A stretch of 37,240 bases of DNA from Candidatus Saccharimonadota bacterium (GCA_017510705.1 JAFWMO010000010.1:72678-109917); one strand, 5' to 3'; counted from the first letter of the stretch, positions 24,211 to 33,027 are shown. Translations and numbers: made by a program. Notes: generated by a model from the sequence alone, not told the origin.

Positions 24211-25188
24211 ATGGAAGAATTTCCAAAAGAAAATACAGAACAAGGTGGAGAAAATACTTTGAGCCCAGAATTGCAGGGCCTAGCTGACATGGCTGGGAAG
24301 ATGGGGGAGACACAAGAGAAGAGCTATGAAGAAGCAAAGAGAGACGGAGAACTACCTGAGGGGGTGAGAGATGAGAGGGATTATAAAGAATATTTGGAAG
24401 AGAAGAGAGCAAGGGAGAAGGAGGCAATAGAAACGAAGAAATCGTTTGAGAAGCGCTTGGAGATTAATGAGGTTTTTTACGACCAGATTGCTATTGCTCG
24501 TGTGCGCTACTTAATTTTTAATGATGGCGAAGGTGATATTTGGAATGGTGAATACAATCAAAATCGTAGGAGAATGAATTCGCGCGAGAAATTGGGCGGC
24601 CTAATGGGGTGTCTTTATCTAGGCACGAACAATAACAATGTGGACGATTTGGATTATGTCACCTGGACGACAGCCGACGGTGACACCGCATCGGCTATAG
24701 TTGAAAAGAAATACACAAAGAATAATGAGCTGTTTGAAGATGCTCTTGGTTTCGCATATCTAAATAATGCTTTCAATAAAAAAGCCAGTGATAGGCATAG
24801 GAATGATCCAGAAATAAAAGAGAGAATGGATACTAGCGCATACGAAAAAAATCTTTCTGATTATGTAAATACTCCGAATGACATGATTGATTCTGGTGAT
24901 GTAGACAACATCAAGGCTTTAATGAGAGATTTAAATTTTAAGACAGCATTATTATTTGACTTTGAGCTTGATAAAAAAGGGTATTATCATGTACAAGATT
25001 TACAAAAGGATAGCATAGTTCCGACGCTTAGATCAAGAATAGAGTTGGAGAACCTCTTTTTGCAAGCAATGAGAAAGAATGCCGAAATTGGTAACCCGGA
25101 AGATAAAGAAAAATTCAACGAAATAATCAAATATTCTACGCAAGGAAAAACCGTTGCTGACAGATTAGGGATGGAGGCGTTAAATTAG
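24211..25188 (+). CDS. Orphan protein A (ME[ED]FP family)
   Basis: This is a 325-aa soluble protein with no recognised domain, signal peptide or membrane segment. Its first ~33 residues (MEEFPKENTEQGG and LSPELQGLADMAGKMGE) are almost identical to those of gene B at 26001, and the first 44 nt of coding DNA are identical. After that the two diverge completely. Residues ~35-95 are charged and probably coiled coil. The C-terminal ~230 residues (with YLGTNNNNVDDLDYVTWTT and ELDKKGYYHVQDL) look globular. The ribosome site GAGAGG is good. The gene follows the attenuator-like leader. The function is unknown. Confidence 0.85.
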   Translation: MEEFPKENTEQGGENTLSPELQGLADMAGKMGETQEKSYEEAKRDGELPEGVRDERDYKEYLEEKRAREKEAIETKKSFEKRLEINEVFYDQIAIARVRYLIFNDGEGDIWNGEYNQNRRRMNSREKLGGLMGCLYLGTNNNNVDDLDYVTWTTADGDTASAIVEKKYTKNNELFEDALGFAYLNNAFNKKASDRHRNDPEIKERMDTSAYEKNLSDYVNTPNDMIDSGDVDNIKALMRDLNFKTALLFDFELDKKGYYHVQDLQKDSIVPTLRSRIELENLFLQAMRKNAEIGNPEDKEKFNEIIKYSTQGKTVADRLGMEALN

Positions 25189-25212
25189 TAGCTCCACAGG
25201 GGCTATTTATTT
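25189..25212. terminator. Weak terminator after orphan gene A
   Basis: TAGCTCC-ACA-GGGGCTA stem followed by TTTATTTT. It overlaps the end of the convergent pgeF-like gene. Confidence 0.55.
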
Positions 25213-25887
25213 TGCGACGACGATGGCGAAGCGGGTGGTTTTGTCGCCAGAGGAAGCGGAAGGGAAACGTGGGTCTTTTGCAACGTCAATTTCGGATTCT
25301 ATGATGTTTTCTAGGTTTACGCCCGCACTTAGGAGCTGGGCCGTGGCGGCCTCGGGGATGGTTTGATTATCTAGGGCATAGATTTGGTAATTTCTGGCGC
25401 AAGGGGAAAAGTAGATTTTGAGGCCCGCTGGGTTTACTCCCTCTTTGTCGGCTAAGTTTTGTATGAATTTGGCGGCACCTTGCTGCTCAAGATTTTGGCG
25501 GCCAGAGTGGATAAGGCCGAGTATTTCTGTCTCTGGATCGTAAACCACAATCCCAAGGCAGTCTGCGATGGGGAGGAGAAGGCCTACTCCTTGGATTTTT
25601 GTGTATAACCCGTCTGAAATAGGGATAGTGGATTCCTCTTTTGTGATTATGAAGTCTTTGAGGTTTTCTCTAGTGATTTCAAAATACCTGGCATAATCTG
25701 TGCGGGCGTCGTAGGTGGTATGAATGCGGGCGATATTTTCTCTGTTTAGATCAATACTTGCGCCAAGTTTGGATTGGTTTTCAATAATCTTTGCCTTGCC
25801 CTCTGCGCCAAAAATGCGCATGTTGCCATCTGCTAGGGTGGAGATGGCGATTTTGACACTTTTCTCTGAAAAATCTGGTTTTATCAT
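25207..25887 (-). CDS. Laccase-domain protein (YfiH/PgeF family)
   Basis: This 226-aa member of the DUF152/CNF1-like fold has the conserved metal-binding triad: His in ARIHTTYDA, Cys in IADCLGIVVYD and His in LGLIHSGRQN. Family members were described as polyphenol oxidases, purine nucleoside enzymes and peptidoglycan-editing factors, so the role here is not settled. I use the ATG at 25887. A TGG-TATAAT (25897-25902) is 9 nt upstream, giving a nearly leaderless message. A longer upstream frame runs through low-complexity sequence and the gene B promoter, and is rejected. It sits between orphan genes A and B on the opposite strand. Confidence 0.85.
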   Translation of the reverse strand: MIKPDFSEKSVKIAISTLADGNMRIFGAEGKAKIIENQSKLGASIDLNRENIARIHTTYDARTDYARYFEITRENLKDFIITKEESTIPISDGLYTKIQGVGLLLPIADCLGIVVYDPETEILGLIHSGRQNLEQQGAAKFIQNLADKEGVNPAGLKIYFSPCARNYQIYALDNQTIPEAATAQLLSAGVNLENIIESEIDVAKDPRFPSASSGDKTTRFAIVVAK

Positions 25888-25937
25888 ATTGCCCTGATTA
25901 TACCATTTTCTATTTGTTTGTTTTGTGAAATAAGATG

Positions 25938-25967
25938 TTGATTTTTTTTTTTTTTGTTTTTTATACT
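25938..25967 (+). promoter_or_regulatory. Promoter of orphan gene B with a 14-T run in its spacer
   Basis: TTGATT (25938-25943), 18-nt spacer, TATACT (25962-25967). A run of 14 T residues (25942-25955), then G and T6, makes up nearly the whole spacer. A change in run length would alter the -35/-10 distance, a classic phase-variation layout. Confidence 0.65.
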
Positions 25968-26000
25968 GGGTGTAAATAGCTTTAATTAAGTGAGGTAGAA

Positions 26001-26969
26001 ATGGAAGAATTTCCAAAAGAAAATACAGAACAAGGTGGAGAAAACAACTTGAGCCCGGAGATGCAAGAGCTCGCAGATATGGCGGGGAAGATGGGGGAGA
26101 AAACCGAAGTAGAGACGGAACAAGTTGAGAATACCGAAAAAGAGCCGATTGCCGAAAAGTACTACGAACAGGCAAGAGAAGAGAGGGCGCGGTGGATAGA
26201 GAGAGCTAAAGAAAAAGTAAAGAGGGCGGAAGAGATTGCTCCGGAAGATATTAAGATAGTAACTAATCCCCATCTATACTTTAGCTCTGGTGAAAAAGAA
26301 GGTTGGAAATTAATCGATATCGACAATGAGCAAGATATGCAAACATTTACTGAATATAAGGACCGAGAAATAAAAAAAGCGCAAGAGCAGCTAAAAGAAG
26401 ATTCTGAAGTAGATTTGGATAGAATAGCAAAAAGCTGTTGGAACACGGAACGTATCGGTAAAATTGATGAAAAGCTAAAAAATGGCGAGGAGTTTACTGA
26501 AGAAGAGCTTAAATATATAGAGGTACCAAAATCATTCGACGAAGTTTTTCATCCGTATCCGTTCTTTGACAGTACCAAATACGAGACCCTAAAAAATCTC
26601 GATGCGCTTCTTCACGGTAGTGGTGTTTTCGTAGATGATGGAGGCACGTATGAAGACATCTTGAGGGTAGGGTACACTCGTACTCCACTCGCAATGGCAA
26701 GAGTTAGAGAATTGGCAAAGAAAGACCGCTTAGCCTTGCATAATGATGAGGGAATCCAAGACCTTCTTGAAAATATGGAAGAGAGAAGAGAAGCTAACCC
26801 ATTTGCTGGGGAAACTAATATAAATAGCGAGACTGGCGAAGCTAGGACTTTTACACCAGAGGATAATTACCCGCGTCTTGAAGGGGAATCTGATGAAGAC
26901 TGGGCAAATAGACTAAAACGAATCCAACTAAAAACTCGTTTGGCAGAAAAAAGACAAGAACAAGAGTAA
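26001..26969 (+). CDS. Orphan protein B (ME[ED]FP family)
   Basis: This is a 322-aa soluble protein with no recognised domain or signal. The first ~33 residues are near-identical to protein A; the rest is unrelated. It is strongly acidic and helical (long Glu/Lys-rich segments at about 30-85 and 110-160), with a more ordered central region (FDEVFHPYPFFDSTKYETLKN to GYTRTPLAMARV). The start is secure: GAGG lies 6 nt upstream of the ATG and the N-terminus matches A. Expression may be switched by the T-run promoter. It ends at a bidirectional terminator shared with valS. Confidence 0.85.
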   Translation: MEEFPKENTEQGGENNLSPEMQELADMAGKMGEKTEVETEQVENTEKEPIAEKYYEQAREERARWIERAKEKVKRAEEIAPEDIKIVTNPHLYFSSGEKEGWKLIDIDNEQDMQTFTEYKDREIKKAQEQLKEDSEVDLDRIAKSCWNTERIGKIDEKLKNGEEFTEEELKYIEVPKSFDEVFHPYPFFDSTKYETLKNLDALLHGSGVFVDDGGTYEDILRVGYTRTPLAMARVRELAKKDRLALHNDEGIQDLLENMEERREANPFAGETNINSETGEARTFTPEDNYPRLEGESDEDWANRLKRIQLKTRLAEKRQEQE

Positions 26970-26996
26970 AAAATAGCCCCGTGAGGGGCTATTTTT
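26970..26996. terminator. Bidirectional terminator between orphan gene B and valS
   Basis: AAATAGCCCC-GTGA-GGGGCTATTTTT; A and T runs on both sides. Confidence 0.85.
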
Positions 26997-29718
26997 AGAT
27001 TAGCTCGAGTTGCTGTTTGAGGCGTGAAATCAGCGCCTCTTTTTCTTTGATGCCATCTTGAGTTTCTTTGACCAGGTGTTCTGGAGCCTTTTCAACGTAA
27101 TTTGGATTCATCATACGGGCATTAAGGGCGTCTAATTCGCGGCCAACAACGAGGATTTTCTCGGTGAGGGAATCTTTGTACTCTGTTACGACCTTTTCTG
27201 GAACGTCTAAGTAGAGCTCGTGATTGGCAAGGGCTAGCCGTAGGCCTCTAGGAGCGCCATCTAGGCGATTGATAGCTGGAACACGGGTAAGTGACATGAT
27301 TAATTGCTCGTTGTCCCCTACGAGGCTGTCATTGTCGTACATGAGCTGATATTTTTTGCTGTTATTGGTGCCTGGAAGGGCCTGCAAGGTGGTTCTAATC
27401 TCGGACACGATAGTTCTTATGTTTTCGAATTCTTCGGCCGAAATTGGGTCAAATTTGAAGGATTTTGGCCACTCCGCCACAGCAATAAAGCCATTTGTCC
27501 AGCTAAGATTTTGCCAAATCGTCTCTGTAACGAATGGGGCGAATGGATGCAAAACAATGAGTAAGGCTTCGAGAGTGCTCTTTAGCAATGGAACGTTTTT
27601 GTAAATCTTTTGCGATTCGAGGAACCAGTCTGCGTATTTGTCCCAAATTGTCTGATAGAGAATTTCGCAGGCTTCGGCGAAACGGTAGTCTTTTATTGAG
27701 GCATCAACTTGTTCCAAACATGTGTTAATTTCACGGCAGATCCAGTCTTCACCCATGTTATCGGTTGAATATAATGGAGAATCTGAAATAGTGTTCTCTC
27801 GGGACGGGTCGCTCACGCCCGCCGTTGCGGGGTTCGCGCCCTCATTCTCGGTCGTAACCTCCGAAAGCCCTCGAGCAACACTATTTCCAGATTCTCCTTC
27901 ATCCACTATACCTTGGATGAAGCGGGAAATGTTCCAGAGTTTGTTGCAGAGGTTGCGGCCAGCAATGACGCTGTTTTCGGAAAAGGCTTGGTTCATGCCA
28001 GCGGAGCGACCACGGAGAATACCAAGGCGGAAAGCATCAGAGCCATATTTGGTAACGAGGTCCATTGGGTTAATCACGTTACCCTTGGATTTGCTCATCT
28101 TCTTGCCGTGCTCGTCGAGAACTAGGCCGTGGAGATAGACTTCTTTAAATGGTACTTCACCGGTAACATAGAGTCCCATCATGATCATGCGGGCAACCCA
28201 GGCAAAGAGAATGTCGGCGCCAGTTTCCATGACATTTAGAGGATAATATGGATTGAAGTTTTCTTTGGTCCAGTTGGTGCAAACGATAGGCCAATGCGAG
28301 CTAGAAAACCAAGTGTCAAAAGTGTCTTCGTCGCGAACGTATTTGACACCACCTTTTTCAATTTCTTTGAGATTGGTACGGCGATCAAAAATCCAATCTG
28401 GCTCGTCGGTAGCAGATGCATCAATTTTTCTAAACATTGGAATGGCAATACCCCAAGGGATTTGGCGGGAAATATTCCAGTCTTTGAGATTCTTGAGATA
28501 ATTGATGAGAACTTTCTTTTTGTTCTCTGGGTGGAATTTGATTTCGCCCTTTTCTAGATGCTCAATAGCGGTGGCAGCAAGTTTTTCAACATCTACAAAC
28601 CATTGCTCCTTCAACATTGGTTCAATGGTGGTGCCGCATTTGTAACAGTGGGCCACATTGTGAACAATCTTTTTCTCGCCACGAAGTAAACCGGCTTTTT
28701 CAAGGTCTTTTAGAACTTTTTTGCGGCATTCGGCAGTGGTGAGGCCATAGTATTCTTCTGGTACATTTACCATGGTGCCGTCTTCGGAAATTACCTGGAT
28801 GCGCTCGAGATTGTGGCGCTCGCCAACTTCAAAATCATCAAAATCGTGAGCCGGAGTAATCTTTACGGCGCCAGTGCCATACTCTGGATCGGCGTGTTCA
28901 TCTGCAATAACTGGGATTTCGCGGTCTGTGAGTGGAAGATGAACGGTTTTGCCGATAATATCTTTGTAGCGGGCGTCTTCTGGGTTTACCGCGACAGCGA
29001 CGTCTCCAAAGAGAGTCTCCGGACGTGTAGTAGAAACTATAATCTCTCCACCGTCATAGGTATACGCGATGTCCCAGAGGGAACCTTTTTCATCTTCGTG
29101 CTCAACTTCGATGTCTGCAAAGGCGGTTTGGTGTTTTGGGCAGAAATTGACGAGTTTTTCGCCTCTGTAGATATAGCCGTCGTTCCACATTTTTTCAAAG
29201 GTGGTGTAGACACGGTCAATCACATTTTCGTCTAGAGTGAAGGTGAGGTCGTCCCAAGCACAGGAAGCACCAAGCGCACGGAGCTGGAGCTCCATATTGC
29301 CGCGTTGCATGGCCACAAAATCCCATACTTTAGCGTAGAGCTCATTTCTATCATATTCAAAACGAGTGTGGCCCTGTTTTTCAAGCTCACGTTCGTAGAC
29401 TACCCAAGTCTCAAAGCCGGCATGGTCGGCACCAGGGATATACCAAGCAGAATTACCTTTCAAACGGTGGTAGCGAATAAGAGAATCTTCAAGCGCGATA
29501 GTAAGGCCGTGGCCAATATGCAAGTTGCCATTGGCATTTGGTGGTGGCATAACGATAGAATAACAGTTTTGGCTGGCGGCCTCTCGGTCGTCCGTGCCGT
29601 TGCCGTCGTCATCCTTTGGCACGGTAGGAAGGGAAGGATTAAATATCCCGCTGGCTTCCCAAGCCGCATAAATATCGCTTTCATACTCCCCCGGTTCATA
29701 ACTACTTGAAAATTTCAT
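26995..29718 (-). CDS. valS: Valyl-tRNA synthetase with an inserted segment
   Basis: This 907-aa class Ia synthetase has the HIGH motif as PPPNANGNLHIGHGL and the KMSKS motif as DEHGKKMSKSKGNV, an editing domain between them, and a C-terminal coiled-coil arm (DSLTEKILVVGRELDALNAR onward). It charges tRNA-Val. I start at the ATG at 29718; a TGT-TATAAT (29725-29730) ends 6 nt upstream and overlaps an alternative ATG six codons earlier. Residues about 608-648 (around GNSVARGLSEVTTENEGANP) are an unusual, low-complexity insertion at the junction of the catalytic core and the anticodon-binding domain. It is encoded by a GC-rich palindrome (27776-27897). Confidence 0.97.
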   Translation of the reverse strand: MKFSSSYEPGEYESDIYAAWEASGIFNPSLPTVPKDDDGNGTDDREAASQNCYSIVMPPPNANGNLHIGHGLTIALEDSLIRYHRLKGNSAWYIPGADHAGFETWVVYERELEKQGHTRFEYDRNELYAKVWDFVAMQRGNMELQLRALGASCAWDDLTFTLDENVIDRVYTTFEKMWNDGYIYRGEKLVNFCPKHQTAFADIEVEHEDEKGSLWDIAYTYDGGEIIVSTTRPETLFGDVAVAVNPEDARYKDIIGKTVHLPLTDREIPVIADEHADPEYGTGAVKITPAHDFDDFEVGERHNLERIQVISEDGTMVNVPEEYYGLTTAECRKKVLKDLEKAGLLRGEKKIVHNVAHCYKCGTTIEPMLKEQWFVDVEKLAATAIEHLEKGEIKFHPENKKKVLINYLKNLKDWNISRQIPWGIAIPMFRKIDASATDEPDWIFDRRTNLKEIEKGGVKYVRDEDTFDTWFSSSHWPIVCTNWTKENFNPYYPLNVMETGADILFAWVARMIMMGLYVTGEVPFKEVYLHGLVLDEHGKKMSKSKGNVINPMDLVTKYGSDAFRLGILRGRSAGMNQAFSENSVIAGRNLCNKLWNISRFIQGIVDEGESGNSVARGLSEVTTENEGANPATAGVSDPSRENTISDSPLYSTDNMGEDWICREINTCLEQVDASIKDYRFAEACEILYQTIWDKYADWFLESQKIYKNVPLLKSTLEALLIVLHPFAPFVTETIWQNLSWTNGFIAVAEWPKSFKFDPISAEEFENIRTIVSEIRTTLQALPGTNNSKKYQLMYDNDSLVGDNEQLIMSLTRVPAINRLDGAPRGLRLALANHELYLDVPEKVVTEYKDSLTEKILVVGRELDALNARMMNPNYVEKAPEHLVKETQDGIKEKEALISRLKQQLELI
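27776..27897. repeat. Palindromic in-frame insertion in valS
   Basis: The arms start GGAGAATCTGAAATAGTGTT (27776-27803), with an imperfect inverted copy at 27868-27897. The GC-rich core begins CTCGGGACGGGTCGCTC and ends CCCTCGA, matching the layout of the tsaD insertion 2 core (CTCGGGCCGCGTCGCTC, CCCTCGA). Confidence 0.85.
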
Positions 29719-29745
29719 AAGATTATTATAACACATTTTTAGGCA

Positions 29746-29777
29746 TAAAAAATACCCCCATAAGGGGGTAATTTTTT
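29746..29777. terminator. Terminator after orphan gene C
   Basis: TACCCCC-ATAA-GGGGGTA stem with A/T runs on both sides. It lies just upstream of the valS promoter. Confidence 0.85.
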
Positions 29778-32523
29778 ATATATTTTCTTCTTGACGACGT
29801 TGCCACTCTCTATATCTTTCTAGCTCTTCTGGATCGATTTCTTCGCGCTCTATATTCAGCGGCCAGGCTGGATATTCTATGCTCTGATATGTTCCCCAAT
29901 ATTCACGCCCACTGTCTCCAAACTTATTATAGTGCACTATGGTTTTGTCGCCCGTGCGTAGGTACAGAAATGCTTTTTGGTATGCAAGGTCAATACTATC
30001 TTCCATATTATCTCTGTCTAGATGGTCTACACGCACAACGCGTGGATCCTTGAGTGAATTCGCCTTAGACCCATCAAACATTTCTTTGAAATTATCACCG
30101 GGTTTTCCACGGAAGAGGTACATACCAGCATCTACATTAAAGCTTTCCGCGATTACACATAAATTGCCTTCGTATTCAAATTGAAAACCAATATATGAAA
30201 GATCGTCGTCGAGTACTACATTGTCTAGCTTCCCATTGTCTACGTTTGCAACAGGAAATGTGTCAATAAAGAATTTTGGCTTATTTTCTTCTAGGGCATC
30301 ATTAAAATAATTTGCCTCAATGTATTCTTTCCAAGTTTTCAACATTTCAACTTTTCTGACACCAAAATCCTTCGGAGCTTCTGCTTTTAGCTCATCTCCG
30401 CTGTCTACTGCGTCTAGCCGTTTACTTCTTGCATAGAATGTCTCGACTTCTTCGGCTCCGGCTTCCTTGATTTCACCGACCAGCTCTTCCTGCCTTTTTC
30501 TGATTAGCTCATTGATATCTTCACCTGAGGCATTTCTCAAAATTGAGCGGTAAGTAGAAGATCGTTCCTTTCTTTCGGCGTCACGGGCCATTTTTTCAAA
30601 CAGACGTTTTTGTTCATATTCTTGGTAGCTCTCGTTAGCGTTCATAAATTTAGTAATTTTTGCTTTTAGGCTACGTGGGCAATCTTTGTTCTTTTTTAGA
30701 TCTATCATTCTGGAATAGAATTCGTCTGGGTTTTTAGCAAAAATGTTTTCGTAGTACCAGTTAGCTTGCTTGGAGGCTTCACCATTGACACCTTTCAATG
30801 TATTAAGGAAGCCGCTGATTGACTTATTGAATATTTCTGGGTTTGACAAATCTAAATCAAGATTCTGCTCAACGTTGGCCAGATCTTCAGGATTAAATGT
30901 TTGCATCACAAAATAATCTGTATATTTCTTATCGTAATCGGGGGTGTGATTCTCGGCTCCTATTTCTAGAATTTCAACAAATCTTTTTCCCAGTTGTTTC
31001 TTTAGGTGGTCTTGATTAATTTCGGCTACTTCGTCATGAACTAGCGGGTACATCCCAAATTCTCCAAAAGCGCGCCCATATTTCTCTTCCAAATATTTCT
31101 CGATACTTAATGTCCCTATTTCAACTGTTCTTGTTTTTAGAAATCCACCCAAATATACTTCTTCTTTAATTCCCCCGAAAAACTGTTCGGTTGCTTCTTT
31201 TTTGCTTTTTTCTAGTATATTCACATACTCCGCTTCTTGTCTTATACCCAAGGATTCAACTCTTTCTGATACTATTCTCTTTAATTTTTCTGTAATTTTT
31301 TTGTCAAATCTTTCTCGATTATACGAATAACGGCTTTCTTCCCCAACAATACGTGTCCTGTGCGAATAGAAATCATACTTGATTGGATATTCTGTACCAG
31401 ACAGCGCCTGTTCTACAACATGGTCGCTCATGCCAATATATTGATCATTGTAATCCACATGGTTCCAGGCAGCACTGATTATGGCTGGGTCATTTTTATC
31501 TATGCCATATAGCCCAAGAAACTTATCTGACAGTTTGACGTTTTTTCTGTTACATTTAAAATAATCTCTGTATCTCAAACTATCCATTATTTCCTGCTTA
31601 GCTATTTCCGATGCCTGATCAGTGGCGTTAAAGTCCTTTAGCTCTTCAGATATTTTTCCTTTGTTTTTTGTTCGATAATCTTCCCATAGTTGATTTTCAA
31701 TTTCTAAGGCCAGCTCGTTTAGATGATGTTTTCTTCTCTCTCCCTCCGTCCACTTGCGTCTTAATGGTAAGTTGGGATAAGGATTTTCGTCAGAATAGAA
31801 GAATTTATCTAGGGCGGTTTCTTCCGCGCTATTCCAGATTTTTTCTTGGTCAATCTCTACACTTCCGTCTTCGTCTTCTTTTACTGGGATATCACCTCCT
31901 GTGAGCTTGAAAATCTTATTCCTGTAGACGCCTTTTATGTTTACCTGGAGCTTTCCTTGGTATCGTTCTACGCTTTCTAGGACATCCATACGTTCTTTCC
32001 ATGTACACCCTTTTAAGCTATCTAGTAGTTTTTCTGAGATTAATTGGCCTAATTCGTCCACTTTGTTGTCCATCCAAGGCTTCGCCTTCTCCATCTCTGG
32101 CCTCATGGCTTTGTCTGTAATCGTCTCATGATGGATGACTGGACGAGAGCCCCTTTCGTCTTCTGGTTTTTCTAGCCATTCTTTATATTCTGGAGTAGGG
32201 AACAGCACATGTGCATTGCCTTTGTCGTCTTTTGCAAAAGCAAAGCCTTGTTCTTCGAATTCACCAGGATTGAATGGAACACCGTTGCCTTTCATTTCTC
32301 CATAAAGAACTGGGTGGTGTTCCTTCATCCATTTTTCCTCATCGCGAGGTTCTGTAGCTGTAGAAGAAGCTAAAACTGCATCATTCGTCTTGTCGCCTCT
32401 ATCGAGAGCATCCTCTCTGTCTATCGCTTCGTTAGCATCGGTTTGTTCAATATCGTTCTGCTTGGCATTGTTTTGTTCGATATTTTGGTTTTCATTTGTT
32501 GGATTATTTGGAAAATCTTCCAC
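29776..32523 (-). CDS. Large orphan protein C (ME[ED]FP family), putatively phase-variable
   Basis: This 915-aa protein has no recognised domain, membrane segment or signal peptide. I place the start at the GTG at 32523, which has an AGGAG site 7 nt upstream and gives M-EDFPNNPTNENQN, matching the MEEFPKENTEQ start of A and B. An upstream ATG would add 25 residues translated from the leader hairpin and is rejected. Residues 1-65 are Asn/Gln/Asp-rich and repetitive (EQNNAKQND, EQTDANEAID). The bulk is charged and mostly helical. The C-terminal ~200 residues look globular (LSYIGFQFEYEGNLCVIAESF; GMYLFRGKPGDNF). The promoter has a 9-G run in its spacer. The function is unknown; an interaction or effector role is inference. 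Confidence 0.85.
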   Translation of the reverse strand: MEDFPNNPTNENQNIEQNNAKQNDIEQTDANEAIDREDALDRGDKTNDAVLASSTATEPRDEEKWMKEHHPVLYGEMKGNGVPFNPGEFEEQGFAFAKDDKGNAHVLFPTPEYKEWLEKPEDERGSRPVIHHETITDKAMRPEMEKAKPWMDNKVDELGQLISEKLLDSLKGCTWKERMDVLESVERYQGKLQVNIKGVYRNKIFKLTGGDIPVKEDEDGSVEIDQEKIWNSAEETALDKFFYSDENPYPNLPLRRKWTEGERRKHHLNELALEIENQLWEDYRTKNKGKISEELKDFNATDQASEIAKQEIMDSLRYRDYFKCNRKNVKLSDKFLGLYGIDKNDPAIISAAWNHVDYNDQYIGMSDHVVEQALSGTEYPIKYDFYSHRTRIVGEESRYSYNRERFDKKITEKLKRIVSERVESLGIRQEAEYVNILEKSKKEATEQFFGGIKEEVYLGGFLKTRTVEIGTLSIEKYLEEKYGRAFGEFGMYPLVHDEVAEINQDHLKKQLGKRFVEILEIGAENHTPDYDKKYTDYFVMQTFNPEDLANVEQNLDLDLSNPEIFNKSISGFLNTLKGVNGEASKQANWYYENIFAKNPDEFYSRMIDLKKNKDCPRSLKAKITKFMNANESYQEYEQKRLFEKMARDAERKERSSTYRSILRNASGEDINELIRKRQEELVGEIKEAGAEEVETFYARSKRLDAVDSGDELKAEAPKDFGVRKVEMLKTWKEYIEANYFNDALEENKPKFFIDTFPVANVDNGKLDNVVLDDDLSYIGFQFEYEGNLCVIAESFNVDAGMYLFRGKPGDNFKEMFDGSKANSLKDPRVVRVDHLDRDNMEDSIDLAYQKAFLYLRTGDKTIVHYNKFGDSGREYWGTYQSIEYPAWPLNIEREEIDPEELERYREWQRRQEENI

Positions 32524-32544
32524 TACACTTCTCCTGCACCGCAC

Positions 32545-32576
32545 CAAGGTAACGGTTATAAAAATAACTATTACCT
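32545..32576 (-). promoter_or_regulatory. Leader hairpin of orphan gene C
   Basis: AAGGTAA/TTACCTT with an inner GTTAT/ATAAC forms a stable stem in the ~50-nt leader, upstream of the AGGAG site. Confidence 0.55.
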
Positions 32577-32578
32577 TT

Positions 32579-32608
32579 ATGATACCCCCCCCCAGCACGT
32601 TTTGTCAA
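32579..32608 (-). promoter_or_regulatory. Promoter of orphan gene C with a 9-G run in its spacer
   Basis: TTGACA (32603-32608, overlapping the vapC stop), 18-nt spacer, TATCAT (32579-32584). The nine G residues (32585-32593) directly abut the -10. Loss of one G would give the optimal 17-nt spacing. Confidence 0.75.
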
Positions 32609-33027
32609 TTGCCGATTGCCATTTCTAGCACGAATTGTTCTGGGGTGTAGACCTGCACTGGCGAGTCAGCGTAATCTTTCGTGTTCCTTGTGATGATGCA
32701 ATCCATATCTTCGCGGATGGCGGACTCGATTTCTAGGGCATCTTCAAAATCGTTTCTTCCTGAGACAAGTGCCCTACGACAATCATCACTTGTAGTGTCG
32801 ATAATTTTGATCGTTTTAGTGAGCTGTTTTAGGATGTCCCCGGCAAGGGAACTACTATGAGTCTCTCTGCGGATGAGGTAATGCAAGTCCGTTAGCTGGT
32901 TTGCAGAGATGAAACCTTCTAAATAGCCGCGCTCTGCCATTAGCAATATCTGCTGAGCCGATTCCGAGAAAGGCTTTCTATCCCTGATGGCGTCTACAAT
33001 CACACAAGTATCTATTAAAACCCGCAT
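32605..33027 (-). CDS. PIN-domain ribonuclease toxin (VapC-like)
   Basis: This 140-aa PIN-domain protein starts MRVLIDTCVIVDAI with the first catalytic Asp. It has the central acidic motif RNDFEDALEIESA and a late Asp/Asn motif CIITRNTKDYADSP. PIN toxins cleave tRNA or other RNA and are inhibited by a cognate antitoxin. It overlaps the antitoxin gene by 13 nt, so translation is coupled. Its stop codon overlaps the -35 box of orphan gene C. Confidence 0.92.
   Translation of the reverse strand: MRVLIDTCVIVDAIRDRKPFSESAQQILLMAERGYLEGFISANQLTDLHYLIRRETHSSSLAGDILKQLTKTIKIIDTTSDDCRRALVSGRNDFEDALEIESAIREDMDCIITRNTKDYADSPVQVYTPEQFVLEMAIGN

Noticed and set aside
25888-26175. Upstream extension of the laccase-domain gene (322-aa frame)
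   Set aside because: The extension is antisense to gene B, crosses its T-run promoter, and is low complexity. The ATG at 25887 has a -10 just upstream.
29592-29624. 7-bp inverted repeat CCGTGCC/GGCACGG in the valS N-terminal region
   Set aside because: It lies in a variable stretch and might be another palindromic insert, but the arms are too short and the core does not match the other elements.
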